Below the pieces are notes generated by a model. It made no database searches. It was given only the letters and a program-made list of their open reading frames with translations, and was not told the origin of the DNA. A stretch of DNA of 64,000 nucleotides from CBDBND01 sp965262665 (GTDB lineage: Bacteria > Pseudomonadota > Alphaproteobacteria > Rhodospirillales > Rhodospirillaceae). Both the position numbers and the translations under genes were made by a program. Below are positions 17,896 through 26,880 of this stretch, piece after piece. Position 1 is the first letter of the stretch, and each line of letters starts with the position of its first letter. The stretch is taken from the NCBI GenBank assembly GCA_965262665.1, contig CBDHFR010000002.1, positions 558,001-622,000 of the forward strand, in the 5' to 3' direction.

Positions 17896-18229
17896 TCATC
17901 TTTCTCCGAAAATTACCCGCTGAAAATTTAGCACATTCATTAGCCGTTATCGAACAACGGCAAATGTACACAGATTCCGCCAAAGGTTCGAGAATCACCT
18001 GTCCGGTCGGACCGGCGCTGATCCTACCCAGGGGGGATCAAATCCGCATCTAACCGGAGCACTTTCCGTTTAGACGCTCTTTTTCTCTCTCGCCCGACAG
18101 GGGTGCCGGTCCGCCTTGCGCTAAGTCTTCTGGACAGTGCGGAGTCGGTCTGCTGGGTGCAGAGAGCAGCGTATGGGTACCGATGAATATTAGACTGGCC
18201 ACAGAATATTTTGATTTAGAAAATATACG
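17896..18229. other. Intergenic stretch with no recognised feature
   Basis: This 334-bp stretch lies upstream of the ankyrin gene and ends at an IS630 terminus. It presumably holds the promoter of the ankyrin gene. I see no convincing ORF, repeat or RNA in it. Confidence 0.4.
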
Positions 18230-18579
18230 CTAGAGCATTTCAGATTTATTCTGACGCATGGCCGTCAGCAACCAAGAAGTTCCTGCAGTGCGCGTGATTG
18301 AAGAGGCCGCGTACGTTGCCGGCGGCTTTCCACAGATCATCGCTGGCGCGGGGTTTCAGGCGCTTCATGTGAGCTTTGAACTTTGAAAATGCGAGCTCGA
18401 TCGGGTTGAAGTCCGGCGCATGGGGCGGCGGGAACAAAAGCCACGCGCCCCGCCTTTCAACCGCCCGCCTGGCACCGTCGCGTTTGTCGGCCGGCGGATT
18501 GTCGAGGCCAACAACATCGCCTTTATTGAAGGGTCGGGGCGAGTTGCGTTTTGATGTACTGCTCGAATGCATCACCGTG
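18230..18579 (-). mobile_element. IS630-family 3' remnant, second lineage
   Basis: The minus-strand translation contains FPPPHAPDFNPIELAFSKFK and SDDLWKAAGNV, the C-terminal DDE part of an IS630 transposase. The terminal repeat CTAGAGCATTTCAG lies at 18230. It is truncated at its 5' side by the IS6 element starting at 18580. It differs clearly from the remnant at 16031. Confidence 0.8.
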
Positions 18580-19384
18580 GGCATTGTCAGACTAAATCGG
18601 CTTGAGCGGAGACGTAAGGTCTCGTAGCCTCCGGCGATGCACAATCCCTTCCGTTATTTCAATAGCTCGTCCGAGGTCATCCGCAGCGCTGTGATGCTGT
18701 ATGTCCGTTATCCCTTGTCGCTGAGACAGGTCGAAGATCTCCTGTTCGAGCGCGGCATCGACATCTGCCATGAGACCGTACGGTACTGGTGGAACCGCTT
18801 TGGCCCGTTGTTTGCCGCCGAGATCCGGAAGAGGCGGATAGACCGGCGCAACTGCTCGAATTGGCGCTGGCATCTTGATGAGGTATTTGTCCGCATCAAC
18901 GGCGAGACACATTATCTATGGCGTGCCGTTGACCATGAAGGCGAAGTGCTTGAGGTCTATGCCACGAAACGGCGGGATCACAGGGCTGCGCTTGAATTCC
19001 TTAAACGTGCCATGAAGCGTTATGGCCGGCCGACTTCGATCGTCACAGATAGGCTAAAGTCATACCGGGCTGCGATGAAGGTGATTGGCAATGAAGGTTG
19101 TCAAGAGACCAGGCGCTGGCTCAACAACCGGGCGGAAAACTCACATCAACCCTTCCGACGACGGGAAGGGGCAATGGCTCGGTTCAGAGACATCAAGACC
19201 TTGCAGAAATTCGCCTCCATTCACGCCTCGGTCTACAACCATTTCAACCACCAACGCCATCTCAACCGCCGCGATACTTTCAAACAAGCCCGATCTACCG
19301 CCTTGGCCGAATGGCGTCAACTTGCTGCCTGAGAGTCCTCTATTATGGCTTCTTCTGCTCCGGGCCAGTTAGTCTGACAATGCC
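18580..19384 (+). mobile_element. IS6-family element, subtype A, copy 1
   Basis: 805 bp between GGCATTGTCAGACTAA (18580-18595) and its complement ending at 19384. It interrupts an IS630 remnant on the left and a subtype B element on the right. No matching target duplication is seen, as expected when replicative IS6 events rearrange the flanks. Confidence 0.92.
18637..19332 (+). CDS. IS6-family transposase, subtype A, copy 1
   Basis: 231 residues. The DDE residues are Asp81 (WHLDEVFVRINGE), Asp138 (SIVTDRLKSYRAAM) and Glu167 (NNRAENSHQPFRRRE), with an N-terminal helix-turn-helix (LRQVEDLLFERGIDICHETVRY... read in two parts). This copy is recognised by RRNCSNW and by SIVTDR preceded by PT, where other copies have PA. 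It appears intact. Confidence 0.94.
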   Translation: MHNPFRYFNSSSEVIRSAVMLYVRYPLSLRQVEDLLFERGIDICHETVRYWWNRFGPLFAAEIRKRRIDRRNCSNWRWHLDEVFVRINGETHYLWRAVDHEGEVLEVYATKRRDHRAALEFLKRAMKRYGRPTSIVTDRLKSYRAAMKVIGNEGCQETRRWLNNRAENSHQPFRRREGAMARFRDIKTLQKFASIHASVYNHFNHQRHLNRRDTFKQARSTALAEWRQLAA

Positions 19385-19624
19385 GTCTCCGGGCATAGGC
19401 TTGCCCGAACTTCAGTGCCCAGCGCCGGACCGTTTCGTAAGAAACATCAATACCACGTTCAGCGAGCAGATCCTCAACATCTCGGTAGCTGAGGGGAAAC
19501 CGGTAATACAGCCAGACAGCGTGCTGAATGATCGCGGGTGGAAAGCGGTATCGGGCATAGGAGATTTTCTGCATCCAGCGACACTACTGCGCCATCAGCA
19601 GCTGGCCACCCTGTTAATGTGACA
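19385..19624 (-). mobile_element. IS6 subtype B fragment (5' third of transposase)
   Basis: The minus strand encodes the first 65 or so residues of the subtype B transposase (ISYARYRFPPAIIQHAVW onward) and stops where the subtype A element was inserted at 19384. The outer terminus (TGTTAATGTGACA) remains at about 19610-19622. The transposase is truncated and inactive. Confidence 0.85.
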
Positions 19625-19628
19625 ACGC

Positions 19629-19692
19629 CAGTCTGACAATGCCCCTGAAAGTCCTGTATTATGGTTTCTTCTGCTCCGGGCTAGTTAGTCTG
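19629..19692 (+). mobile_element. Terminal scraps of IS6 subtype A
   Basis: AGTCTGACAATGCC at about 19630-19643 is one isolated IS6 end. It is followed by a 3' end piece (GTCCTGTATTATGG, CTGCTCCGGGCTAG, then TTAGTCTGA) that is interrupted by the second IS1111 copy. The rest of that end (TGACAATGCC) reappears at about 21046-21055. Confidence 0.75.
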
Positions 19693-19773
19693 ATGGTATG
19701 GACGCCCCCTTTTCGGCGTCGAGTGCGCCAGAATGGAGTTTGGTTTGAACTCCAGACAGAGGGAGCGTCCACG

Positions 19774-20793
19774 ATGGATATTACAACAATCGGTTTTGAT
19801 CTGGCAAAGACGGTGTTCCAGGTTCACGGTGCTGATGGTGAGGGGCGAGCGGTACTACGGCGGAAGCTGCGCCGCGGGAAGGTGTTGGCGTTCTTCGCCG
19901 GATTGCCATCATGTCTTGTCGGCATGGAAGCCTGCGCCAGTGCGCACTACTGGGCGCGTGAGATACAAGCGCTGGGCCATGAGGTCCGGCTGATCCCGCC
20001 TCAATACGTTCGCCCCTTCGTCAAGACGAACAAGAACGACGCGGCGGATGCGGAAGCGATCTGCGAGGCGGTGACGCGTCCGACGATGCGCTTTGCGCCG
20101 GCGAAAAGCGCCGAGCAGCAATCGGTTTTGATGCTGCACCGGGCCCGTGAGCTGTTGGTCCGTCAACGCACGATGGTGATCAATGCGCTTCGCGGCCACT
20201 GTGCGGAGCTCGGACTGATCGTCGCTCAAGGGGCGTCGAAGGTGGAGGAACTGGTTGCCATCATCGAAGATCCCGGTGATGTGCGACTGCCCCCTCTGGC
20301 ACGCGAGGCGCTTGGCTCTCTGGTTGAGCAGCTCCATTCCGCTCAGGCCCGGATCAAGCAGCTGGAGGCGACGCTTTTGGCTTGGCACCGATCCAACCAG
20401 GCGAGCCGCCGGCTTGCGACGATCCCCGGCGTCGGTGTCATCACCGCGACGGCGCTGGTCGCGACGATCGGAGATGGCGCGCAGTTTCGCTCGGGCCGGC
20501 AGCTCTCGGCCTGGCTCGGTCTCGTGCCCCGACAACACTCGAGTGGCGGCAAGGACAGGCTGGGGCGGATCTCGAAGCGCGGGGATGGCTATATCAGGCG
20601 CTTGCTCGTGCATGGTGCGCGAAGCGTGCTGCGCTGGCGCCGCGCCAAGCCGGGCACGGGGCCTGGCTGGACCGACCGGCTCCTGGCGCGGCGGCCGACA
20701 AACGTCGTGCTGGTCGCCATGGCCAATAAGACAGCCCGCGTCGCCTGGGCACTGCTCAGATACGAGCGTATCTACCGACCGACGCCCGCCTGA
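19774..20793 (+). CDS. IS110-family (IS1111 group) transposase, copy 2
   Basis: The protein is identical in sequence to copy 1 (339 residues from the ATG at 19774), with the DEDD residues and the catalytic-serine region all kept. The longer frame to 19639 runs through the interrupted IS6 end. Two identical copies suggest recent transposition or an IS-mediated duplication. Confidence 0.95.
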   Translation: MDITTIGFDLAKTVFQVHGADGEGRAVLRRKLRRGKVLAFFAGLPSCLVGMEACASAHYWAREIQALGHEVRLIPPQYVRPFVKTNKNDAADAEAICEAVTRPTMRFAPAKSAEQQSVLMLHRARELLVRQRTMVINALRGHCAELGLIVAQGASKVEELVAIIEDPGDVRLPPLAREALGSLVEQLHSAQARIKQLEATLLAWHRSNQASRRLATIPGVGVITATALVATIGDGAQFRSGRQLSAWLGLVPRQHSSGGKDRLGRISKRGDGYIRRLLVHGARSVLRWRRAKPGTGPGWTDRLLARRPTNVVLVAMANKTARVAWALLRYERIYRPTPA

Positions 20794-21044
20794 CCAGCTG
20801 GAAAGCGGATACAAACTTGCGAGGGTAACGACGATTTGATGGCGAAACAGGGCTCCACCCGAGATCGGCCAAACCCGAGGCATTGTCAGAGCTTTGAGCT
20901 CGTTAATCTGACTGGGCGTCGATCTTTCGGATTCCATCAGGGCCAGCGGTCAGCGTACCGCAGCGCAAAGGCCGGATACATGACTGCAAGCTCTACCGCC
21001 GTTTTAAGTCAGTTTCTCCCTTGCAACACCGGGGGCGTCCATAC
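20794..21044 (+). ncRNA. Candidate bridge (seek) RNA of the IS1111 element, copy 2
   Basis: The same 3' non-coding end as copy 1. The target guides lie at 20879-20890 (GGCATTGTCAGA) and 20903-20912 (TTAATCTGAC), separated by the GAGCT-TTG-AGCTC hairpin. Here the actual target is TTAGTCTGACAATGCC, one base different from the second guide, so targeting seems to tolerate that mismatch. Confidence 0.7.
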
Positions 21045-21127
21045 ATGACAATGCCGTACCTGCGGGTGAACCGCGACTCCTGCGGGAAACAGTGACCTTG
21101 AGCTAGAAATTTCGAAGGAAAGGCCAA

Positions 21128-21351
21128 ATGGAAGAACTATGGAAGGTTAGTTGTTTCGAGGGAACAGAGGAAAAATGGACAGAAGATGTCCGTCTTTCGA
21201 GTCAGGACATGCGCATGCTCTTGCAGCTGCTTCTTTGCCAGAAACTAGAGCATCACGAGATTATGGATTCTGTGGCGGGGAAACGTGATCTGCTTGAGGT
21301 TCGCCAAGATGACAAGGGCATGTCCACGGTCGACGGCTTGTTACATTACAC
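21128..21351 (+). CDS. Small hypothetical protein truncated by IS6
   Basis: About 75 native codons starting at 21128 after a good AAGGAAAGG ribosome site. The protein is acidic with a helical centre (DMRMLLQLLLCQKLEHHEIMD). The last residues ALSD and the stop come from the IS6 terminal repeat (GGCATTGTCAGACTAA at 21352), so the native C-terminus is lost. No family is recognised. Confidence 0.6.
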
Positions 21352-22156
21352 GGCATTGTCAGACTAAATCGGCTTGAGCGGGGACGTAAGGTCTCGTAGC
21401 CTCCGGCGATGCACAATCCTTTCCGTTATTTTAATAGCTCGCCTGAGGTCATCCGCAGCGCTGTGATGCTGTATGTCCGTTATCCCTTGTCGCTGAGACA
21501 GATCGAAGACCTCCTGTTCGAGCGCGGCATCGACATCTGCCATGAGACCGTACGGTACTGGTGGAACCGCTTTGGTCCTTTGTTTGCAGCCGAGATCCGG
21601 AAACGCCGCATTCATCGTGGATCCTATTCGCTGTGGCGCTGGCATCTTGATGAGGTATTTGTCCGCATCAACGGCGAGACACATTATCTATGGCGTGCCG
21701 TTGACCATGAAGGCGAAGTGCTTGAGGTCTATGCCACGAAACGGCGGGATCACAGGGCTGCGCTTGAATTCCTTAAACGTGCCATGAAGCGTTATGGCCG
21801 GCCGGCTTCGATCGTCACAGATAGGCTAAAGTCATACCGGGCTGCGATGAAGGTGATTGGCAATGAAGGTTGCCAAGAGACCAGGCGCTGGCTTAACAAC
21901 CGGGCAGAAAACTCACATCAGCCCTTTCGAAGGCGGGAAGGGGCAATGGCACGGTTCAGAGACATCAAGACCTTGCAGAAATTCTCCTCCGTCCATGCTT
22001 CGATCCACAACCATTTCAACCACCAACGCCATCTCACCCAACGCGATATTTTCAAACAAGCCCGAGCCACCGCCCTGGCCGAGTGGTGTCAACTTGCAGC
22101 CTAAAAGTACTCGATTGTAGGTTCTTCAGGTCCGACCTAGTTAGTCTGACAATGCC
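21352..22156 (+). mobile_element. IS6-family element, subtype A, copy 2
   Basis: 805 bp between intact GGCATTGTCAGACTAA termini. It separates the small truncated gene from the TerB-Hsp70-GrpE operon. Its internal sequence belongs to a sub-variant shared with the copy at 29938-30742. Confidence 0.92.
21409..22104 (+). CDS. IS6-family transposase, subtype A, copy 2
   Basis: 231 residues with the DDE residues intact. The sub-variant is marked by RRIHRGSYSLWRW in place of RRIDRRNWSNWRW, and by KFSSVHASIHNHF and AEWCQLAA. It shares these with the 29990-30685 copy, so those two are the most closely related pair. Confidence 0.94.
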   Translation: MHNPFRYFNSSPEVIRSAVMLYVRYPLSLRQIEDLLFERGIDICHETVRYWWNRFGPLFAAEIRKRRIHRGSYSLWRWHLDEVFVRINGETHYLWRAVDHEGEVLEVYATKRRDHRAALEFLKRAMKRYGRPASIVTDRLKSYRAAMKVIGNEGCQETRRWLNNRAENSHQPFRRREGAMARFRDIKTLQKFSSVHASIHNHFNHQRHLTQRDIFKQARATALAEWCQLAA

Positions 22157-22230
22157 CATGGCAGTCATACCTGAGGGTGTCGCCGGCGAATCGAATTTGT
22201 TCCGCTAGTTCTGTCGCAGGTTGCAGGCTA

Positions 22231-23475
22231 TCAGCCATACTTCTTCCTTGCTTCGGCTATAGCATCAAGCATTTTCTGTGCATTATCTCGCTCTTCGCCC
22301 GCAGCTAACGTATTTATCCGATTGTTCCATTTTTGAAACTCTATTCTTAGTTGTTTCTTGATCAGCTCGGCGTCCCACGTCGGCTCTATGCCGAGTAGGT
22401 CTTCTACGCTTGCCTGGTCGGAAATGCTGGACCTCAATCCGACGATTTTCCGATCTCGAAGTTTCTCAATTTCGTCGAGGTTCAAGCCTAATGCATCGGC
22501 TACCTTCCGAATCGTTTTCATTTCTGACGCATCCGCAACGCCGTCCGCCGCCATCACATCGAAGCACAATTCGATTGCGTCATATTTGAGCTTCTTTTCG
22601 CCAATTTCATTGAGGCGCGCGGTGAGCGGGCTCAGGCTTAGGTTTCCTTGCTTGGCGTCTGCGTAGGCCTCGCGCATCGCTTCGTTGTACAGGCGCTTCA
22701 ACTCTGCCCGCTTGTCGTCAGAAAACGCTTCAATGATACGAATGATCCATTCTTTGAGACATTCACCTTCGCTAGTATCCAAGGAGCCGTCGGCCATGGC
22801 AACTGCAATACCAATCTTTAACGCGATGGCTCTGGCTTCGTCGCGGTGCTCGGCGGCTTCTTCATAGCCTTTGTCTAGGAAGTTGTATTGAAATTTAAGT
22901 GAGCTAGTCCACAGTAGACCCGGGTCGTTTTCTTGATGGCGACCGAGATTAATGGATGGTTCATTATCAAGATCAATCATTCGCAGTACTGCGACCAACT
23001 GCCTGTCGCCACTGTACGGCGGTTGGAGAATATCCGGCAAGACAACGCCCAAGCGAACCCAACTAACAAATCCCTGATTCGGCGATACCTGCCCAACCTC
23101 CATTGAGTTCTGATAGACAATATTCGTAGGCTCTTGAAATACCTCGATTGCAGAAAGAACCGGCCCCCACTCCTTGGCGGTTACATCAAAGACAGACGTT
23201 ACAAATCCGATTCTGGTAGAGTTACTAATTGGAAATAGCCCTCGCCCCTCGATCTCTTTGGTAACTAGGCTGTCGTCACCGTCGCCGAGGTAGCTGTCCT
23301 TAAATCTTATTTCGAGTTCCTGCATTCCCTTGAATGCAAAGTCCATATTGTCAGAAAAGCTTCCCCTTCCGACTACTGACCTCGCAACGGCGCCCACTGT
23401 CTTTGAAGCGGCTGAAATGATCATCCCGGCAAAACTAAGTCCGGCGAGAACTAAGATTAGATAAACAAACTCCAT
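22231..23475 (-). CDS. Membrane-anchored TerB-like protein with J-like C-terminus
   Basis: 414 residues. The N-terminus has one membrane helix (residues 3-22), then an unassigned globular part (50-200). A TerB-type helical domain follows at about 215-345: two acidic motifs, AVAMADGSLDTSE and DVMAADGVADASEM, match TerB's duplicated metal-binding-like pattern. The last 55 residues (DLLGIEPTWDAELIKKQL, WNNRIN, MLDAIAEARKKYG) resemble the J-like tail often attached to TerB, but the HPD motif is absent. The gene starts one base after the Hsp70 stop, so it is the last gene of a GrpE-like, Hsp70, TerB operon. It is probably a co-chaperone or sensor for Hsp70 at the membrane (inference). Confidence 0.8.
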   Translation of the reverse strand: MEFVYLILVLAGLSFAGMIISAASKTVGAVARSVVGRGSFSDNMDFAFKGMQELEIRFKDSYLGDGDDSLVTKEIEGRGLFPISNSTRIGFVTSVFDVTAKEWGPVLSAIEVFQEPTNIVYQNSMEVGQVSPNQGFVSWVRLGVVLPDILQPPYSGDRQLVAVLRMIDLDNEPSINLGRHQENDPGLLWTSSLKFQYNFLDKGYEEAAEHRDEARAIALKIGIAVAMADGSLDTSEGECLKEWIIRIIEAFSDDKRAELKRLYNEAMREAYADAKQGNLSLSPLTARLNEIGEKKLKYDAIELCFDVMAADGVADASEMKTIRKVADALGLNLDEIEKLRDRKIVGLRSSISDQASVEDLLGIEPTWDAELIKKQLRIEFQKWNNRINTLAAGEERDNAQKMLDAIAEARKKYG

Positions 23476-23476
23476 G

Positions 23477-24973
23477 TTATTCGACTATGAATTTGTCAAT
23501 GGCCTCACCGGCGTCTTTACCGGACGATGCCATAGAAAGGTCGATTTCGGTTTCTCGGCCAGTAGGTACATCCACGAACGAGCACATCATTATTTGGTTT
23601 TCGTCATAGGCAAAGGTGACTCTGATTTCCTGGTTTGCTTCGCGGTCTGGCGGTAGTTTAAGTTCGCCTTCCCATATTACTTTAACAAATCGCGGGTCGG
23701 TTTCGGGAGGAATTGATTGGGTGACTCGACAGTTGACACCAGTTTGGCCTTCATACACCGTGTAAAACGATTTGGTGACAGAACAGGGGATTTTGTCGCC
23801 CTTGCGAATAAGTATGGTGTTCGTCAGTTTCTCTGCTTCGCGTGCGGTATCGTGGCCGATTGAGATCGTTCCGAAACACATATTTGTTGTTTCTGAGACT
23901 TTGATTTTTGAAATCGCGTTTTTCTGGACCGCCGACAAGATTGACTTATCGCCCTTGTATGCGGCATAGAGCGCCGCACCAAGCGCAACTACTTCATCGA
24001 CATTTACGCTTGATATCGGTTCCTGCTTGAACACCCGTCGTACACTCTCTTGAACAAGAGGAATGCGAGTGCTTCCTCCGGCGAGAAAAACGCCACGGAC
24101 GTCGGAGGCCTCAATACCGGCCTCGTGAATTGTTGATTCGCACACCATTTCCGCCTGCGTGACTTTTGATGAGATTGCTTCTTCAAATTCCTCGCGCCTT
24201 ATGTCAATCAGTTCTCGACCAACCTTGGCTGTAGTCCGTTTACGTCCCGACAGCGATATCTTTTCTTCTTCGGCGTCGTTCGTAGTGAAATCATCTAATT
24301 CAATTTCGTCGCCGGTCACTCGTTTATATTCTCTGGCGACCATCCCTCGTAAAATTTCGTCAAAGTCGTCACCACCAAGTTTGGACACCCCGTTAGATGC
24401 AAGAACCTCAACGTCTTGGCCGTCAACTCGAATGATTGAAACATCGAACGTGCCGCCGCCAAGATCATAGACCGCATAAATGCCACTCAGGGCTTGCCCG
24501 GTCTTGAATGCATAGTAAAGAGCGGCAGCAGTTGGCTCGTTGATTATGTATTTGGTATTTAGGCCCGCAGATCTGGCGGCGGCCATTGTGGCTTCACGTG
24601 CTTCGTGAGCGAAATTCGCCGGAATTGTTACGACTGCTTCGCCAACGGGTCCTATTGCCTGTTGTGTGTCTTTCACTAGCTCTTTCAGAACAAGTGTGCT
24701 CAGTTCCGTCGGGCTGTATTCTCGGCCACCGATAGAATGCATGTTCGAACTTCCCATATCTCTCTTAAAACGGGCAGCGGCTCGCTCGGGAGCGTTACCC
24801 CAGGTCTTGCGCGCGAACTCGCCGACTTCGACGACCCCATCGCTTTCAGTTACACAAGACGGAGTAATGTTTTTCCCCTCTCTATTTGCAACGATCATAG
24901 GCCTGCCCGTTTCGTCTATTGTTGCAACGGCAGAGAAAGTAGTTCCCAAGTCGATCCCGATAAACGCTGTCAT
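23477..24973 (-). CDS. Short DnaK-like Hsp70 chaperone
   Basis: About 498 residues from the ATG at 24973, which has GAGGAAGCC upstream. The nucleotide-binding domain has GIDLGTTFSAV, INEPTAAALYYA, DLGGGTFDVSIIRV and LAGGSTRIPLV, so ATPase function is expected. The substrate-binding beta part follows (YTVYEGQTGVNCRVTQSIPP onward). The protein ends before the alpha-helical lid, about 140 residues shorter than housekeeping DnaK. It is flanked by a membrane-anchored GrpE-like protein and a TerB/J-like protein, which suggests a dedicated membrane-associated Hsp70 machine rather than the general chaperone. A truncated duplicate lies at 30743-32162. Confidence 0.93.
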   Translation of the reverse strand: MTAFIGIDLGTTFSAVATIDETGRPMIVANREGKNITPSCVTESDGVVEVGEFARKTWGNAPERAAARFKRDMGSSNMHSIGGREYSPTELSTLVLKELVKDTQQAIGPVGEAVVTIPANFAHEAREATMAAARSAGLNTKYIINEPTAAALYYAFKTGQALSGIYAVYDLGGGTFDVSIIRVDGQDVEVLASNGVSKLGGDDFDEILRGMVAREYKRVTGDEIELDDFTTNDAEEEKISLSGRKRTTAKVGRELIDIRREEFEEAISSKVTQAEMVCESTIHEAGIEASDVRGVFLAGGSTRIPLVQESVRRVFKQEPISSVNVDEVVALGAALYAAYKGDKSILSAVQKNAISKIKVSETTNMCFGTISIGHDTAREAEKLTNTILIRKGDKIPCSVTKSFYTVYEGQTGVNCRVTQSIPPETDPRFVKVIWEGELKLPPDREANQEIRVTFAYDENQIMMCSFVDVPTGRETEIDLSMASSGKDAGEAIDKFIVE

Positions 24974-24983
24974 GTTGGCTTCC

Positions 24984-25832
24984 TCATGTATCAAAAACAG
25001 ATATTCTTACTTTGGCTGGTACTAGTACCTCATGACTACTTCCAGAACGTAGTCGGTAGCCTGGTTCAATGACTTCGGTAATTTTGAAGTCATCGCCTTT
25101 TTCCTCGGTCGTCACCGTTTCTGGGTTGTCGGAAATACCCTCAATGCGACGATAATCTTCCCCAAGGACAGGTTTGAACGATTCAACCCCGCACTCGTCG
25201 AGCGCATCTTCGACGGCCTCTTTTACCTTTCTAAGACATTCGGATTGGTCAGTCTTCGACTGCAAATGTGCGTCAATGAATTGATTCACGCGAATGAACC
25301 GGTTCAGGAACTTGCGAAATACATGGGCGTCGTAGCCCTGCTTGAGGCGCTTAATTTCCTTGTCCTTTTCGTCAATCGTATTTTGTAAGGTCATAAAAGT
25401 TTCGATCATGTTAGTGACCTGGTCGGAATTGTGCGCGGTTGTCTGACTCAATGAACCCATACGATCGTTTATTGCTCCGGATAATACCGTGACGTCTCGG
25501 CCAATTTTTTCCAGGTACTTGCCCCACTCTTCTGGCACCAATCGGCTGGGAGTTCCGATTAAGATTCGACGCCATTTGTATAGGTAGAAAGTGATGGAAA
25601 CCGAAACCAGTGTTGCCGCTGACAAGAAGATTAGTGCGAATATAGTCCAAAGGTTGGTTTGTATGCTCAATGGGGAGAGCGCCGAATTTGGGGTCTCGAT
25701 CAACTGCGAGGGCGTGATGGGTTGCGGTTCAGCATCAATGATAGGGGGCGTATCACCCAACACGAAAACGTATACTATGACACCGAGAAGTAAGGTGACC
25801 ACTACCGTCAATCCTGCAATCCGCCAACGCAT
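24984..25832 (-). CDS. Membrane-anchored GrpE-like nucleotide exchange factor
   Basis: 282 residues from the ATG at 25832, chosen because GGGGA lies six bases upstream. The frame is open to 25889. Two membrane helices (about 4-26 and 61-85) flank a proline-rich periplasmic loop. A long helix (100-165, DKEIKRLKQGYDAHVFRKFL) leads to a C-terminal beta part at 215-280, whose pattern DDFKITEVIEPGYR then EVLVPAKVRISV matches the GrpE beta domain (I-x-E-V-x-x-x-GY ... R/K-x-A-x-V). The homology is by pattern, not close identity. It is the first gene of the operon, 10 bp before Hsp70. An identical second copy lies at 32173. Confidence 0.75.
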   Translation of the reverse strand: MRWRIAGLTVVVTLLLGVIVYVFVLGDTPPIIDAEPQPITPSQLIETPNSALSPLSIQTNLWTIFALIFLSAATLVSVSITFYLYKWRRILIGTPSRLVPEEWGKYLEKIGRDVTVLSGAINDRMGSLSQTTAHNSDQVTNMIETFMTLQNTIDEKDKEIKRLKQGYDAHVFRKFLNRFIRVNQFIDAHLQSKTDQSECLRKVKEAVEDALDECGVESFKPVLGEDYRRIEGISDNPETVTTEEKGDDFKITEVIEPGYRLRSGSSHEVLVPAKVRISVFDT

Positions 25833-25967
25833 TCTAATTCCCCGAAAGTTGTTTATGTCGTTGTGCTGTGACCCCCAACGATCATCCAAAGTGATCTAGA
25901 GCCGACGGTTGCATTTTGCGCATTTGCGCGGGTTGATCAACTGGGTGGTTTGCGGAGCCGTCAAGAG
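25833..25967. promoter_or_regulatory. Former divergent promoter region, interrupted by IS6
   Basis: This 135-bp A/T-rich segment upstream of the GrpE-like gene was probably shared with the plus-strand operon that now begins at 34007. An IS6 element separates the two at the duplicate copy (33022-33156). No clear operator was identified. Confidence 0.4.
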
Positions 25968-26772
25968 GGCACTGTCAGACTAAATCGCCTTGAAGCAGGA
26001 AGTAAGGTCTCCTAGCCTCCGGCGATGCACAATCCCTTCCGTTATTTCAATAGCTCACCTGAGATCATCCGCAGCGCTGTGATGCTGTATGTCCGTTATC
26101 CCTTGTCGCTGAGACAGGTTGAAGATCTCCTGTTCGAGCGCGGCATCGACATCTGCCATGAGACCGTGCGGTACTGGTGGAACCGCTTTGGCCCGTTGTT
26201 TGCCGCCGAGATCCGGAAGAGGCGGATAGACCAGCGCAACTGGTCGAATTGGCGCTGGCATCTTGATGAGGTGTTCGTCCGCATCAACGGCGAGACACAT
26301 TATCTATGGCGTGCCGTTGACCATGAAGGCGAAGTGCTTGAGGTCTATGCCACGAAACGGCGGGATCACAGGGCTGCGCTTGAATTCCTTAAACGTGCCA
26401 TGAAGCGTTATGGCCGGCCGGCTTCGATCGTCACAGATAGGCTAAAGTCATACCGGGCTGCGATGAAGGTGATTGGCAATGAAGGTTGTCAAGAGACCAG
26501 GCGCTGGCTCAACAACCGGGCGGAAAACTCACATCAACCCTTCCGACGACGGGAAGGGGCAATGGCTCGGTTCAGAGACATCAAGACCTTGCAGAAATTC
26601 GCCTCCATTCACGCCTCGATCTACAACCATTTCAACCACCAACGCCATCTCAACCGCCGCGATACTTTCAAACAAGCCCGAGCTACCGCCTTGGCCGAAT
26701 GGCGTCAAATTGCACCCTGAGAGTCCTCTATTATGGCTTCTTCTGCTCCGGGCCAGTTAGTCTGACAATGCC
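25968..26772 (+). mobile_element. IS6-family element, subtype A, copy 3
   Basis: 805 bp. The left terminus reads GGCACTGTCAGACTAA (one change from the usual), the right TTAGTCTGACAATGCC. It lies upstream of the GrpE-like gene. The same insertion with the same altered left end is present in the duplicate at 33157. Confidence 0.92.
26025..26720 (+). CDS. IS6-family transposase, subtype A, copy 3
   Basis: 231 residues, intact DDE residues. Copy-specific residues are RIDQRNWSNW and the C-terminus EWRQIAP. It differs from the duplicate at 33214, although the neighbouring genes do not. Confidence 0.94.
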   Translation: MHNPFRYFNSSPEIIRSAVMLYVRYPLSLRQVEDLLFERGIDICHETVRYWWNRFGPLFAAEIRKRRIDQRNWSNWRWHLDEVFVRINGETHYLWRAVDHEGEVLEVYATKRRDHRAALEFLKRAMKRYGRPASIVTDRLKSYRAAMKVIGNEGCQETRRWLNNRAENSHQPFRRREGAMARFRDIKTLQKFASIHASIYNHFNHQRHLNRRDTFKQARATALAEWRQIAP

Positions 26773-26880
26773 TTGGAATGTTCTTCATGGCATTGGTAGC
26801 CATGGTCAAGGGGCCGCTGCCGGCTGGCAGTAGAGAACACCGCATTGAGACATCATGTCTCGGTCTTAAGGTGTAAGCAT

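Larger units (their letters stand above)
19693..21046 (+). mobile_element. IS1111-type IS110 element, copy 2
   Basis: A second copy of the element at 9290-10643, with no difference noticed by eye (constant offset 10403). It has the same subterminal repeats GTATGGACGCCCCC. It lies in the IS6 subtype A end TTAGTCTGACAATGCC, split after TCTGA and resumed as TGACAATGCC, the same point as copy 1. Confidence 0.92.
23554..26772. repeat. Large direct duplication, copy 1 (Hsp70-GrpE-IS6)
   Basis: 3219 bp repeated at 30743-33961 with a constant offset of 7189. It covers all but the last 29 or so codons of hsp70, the whole GrpE-like gene and the adjacent IS6 element. The chaperone genes encode the same proteins in both copies, while the IS6 elements differ at several bases. 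Confidence 0.92.
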
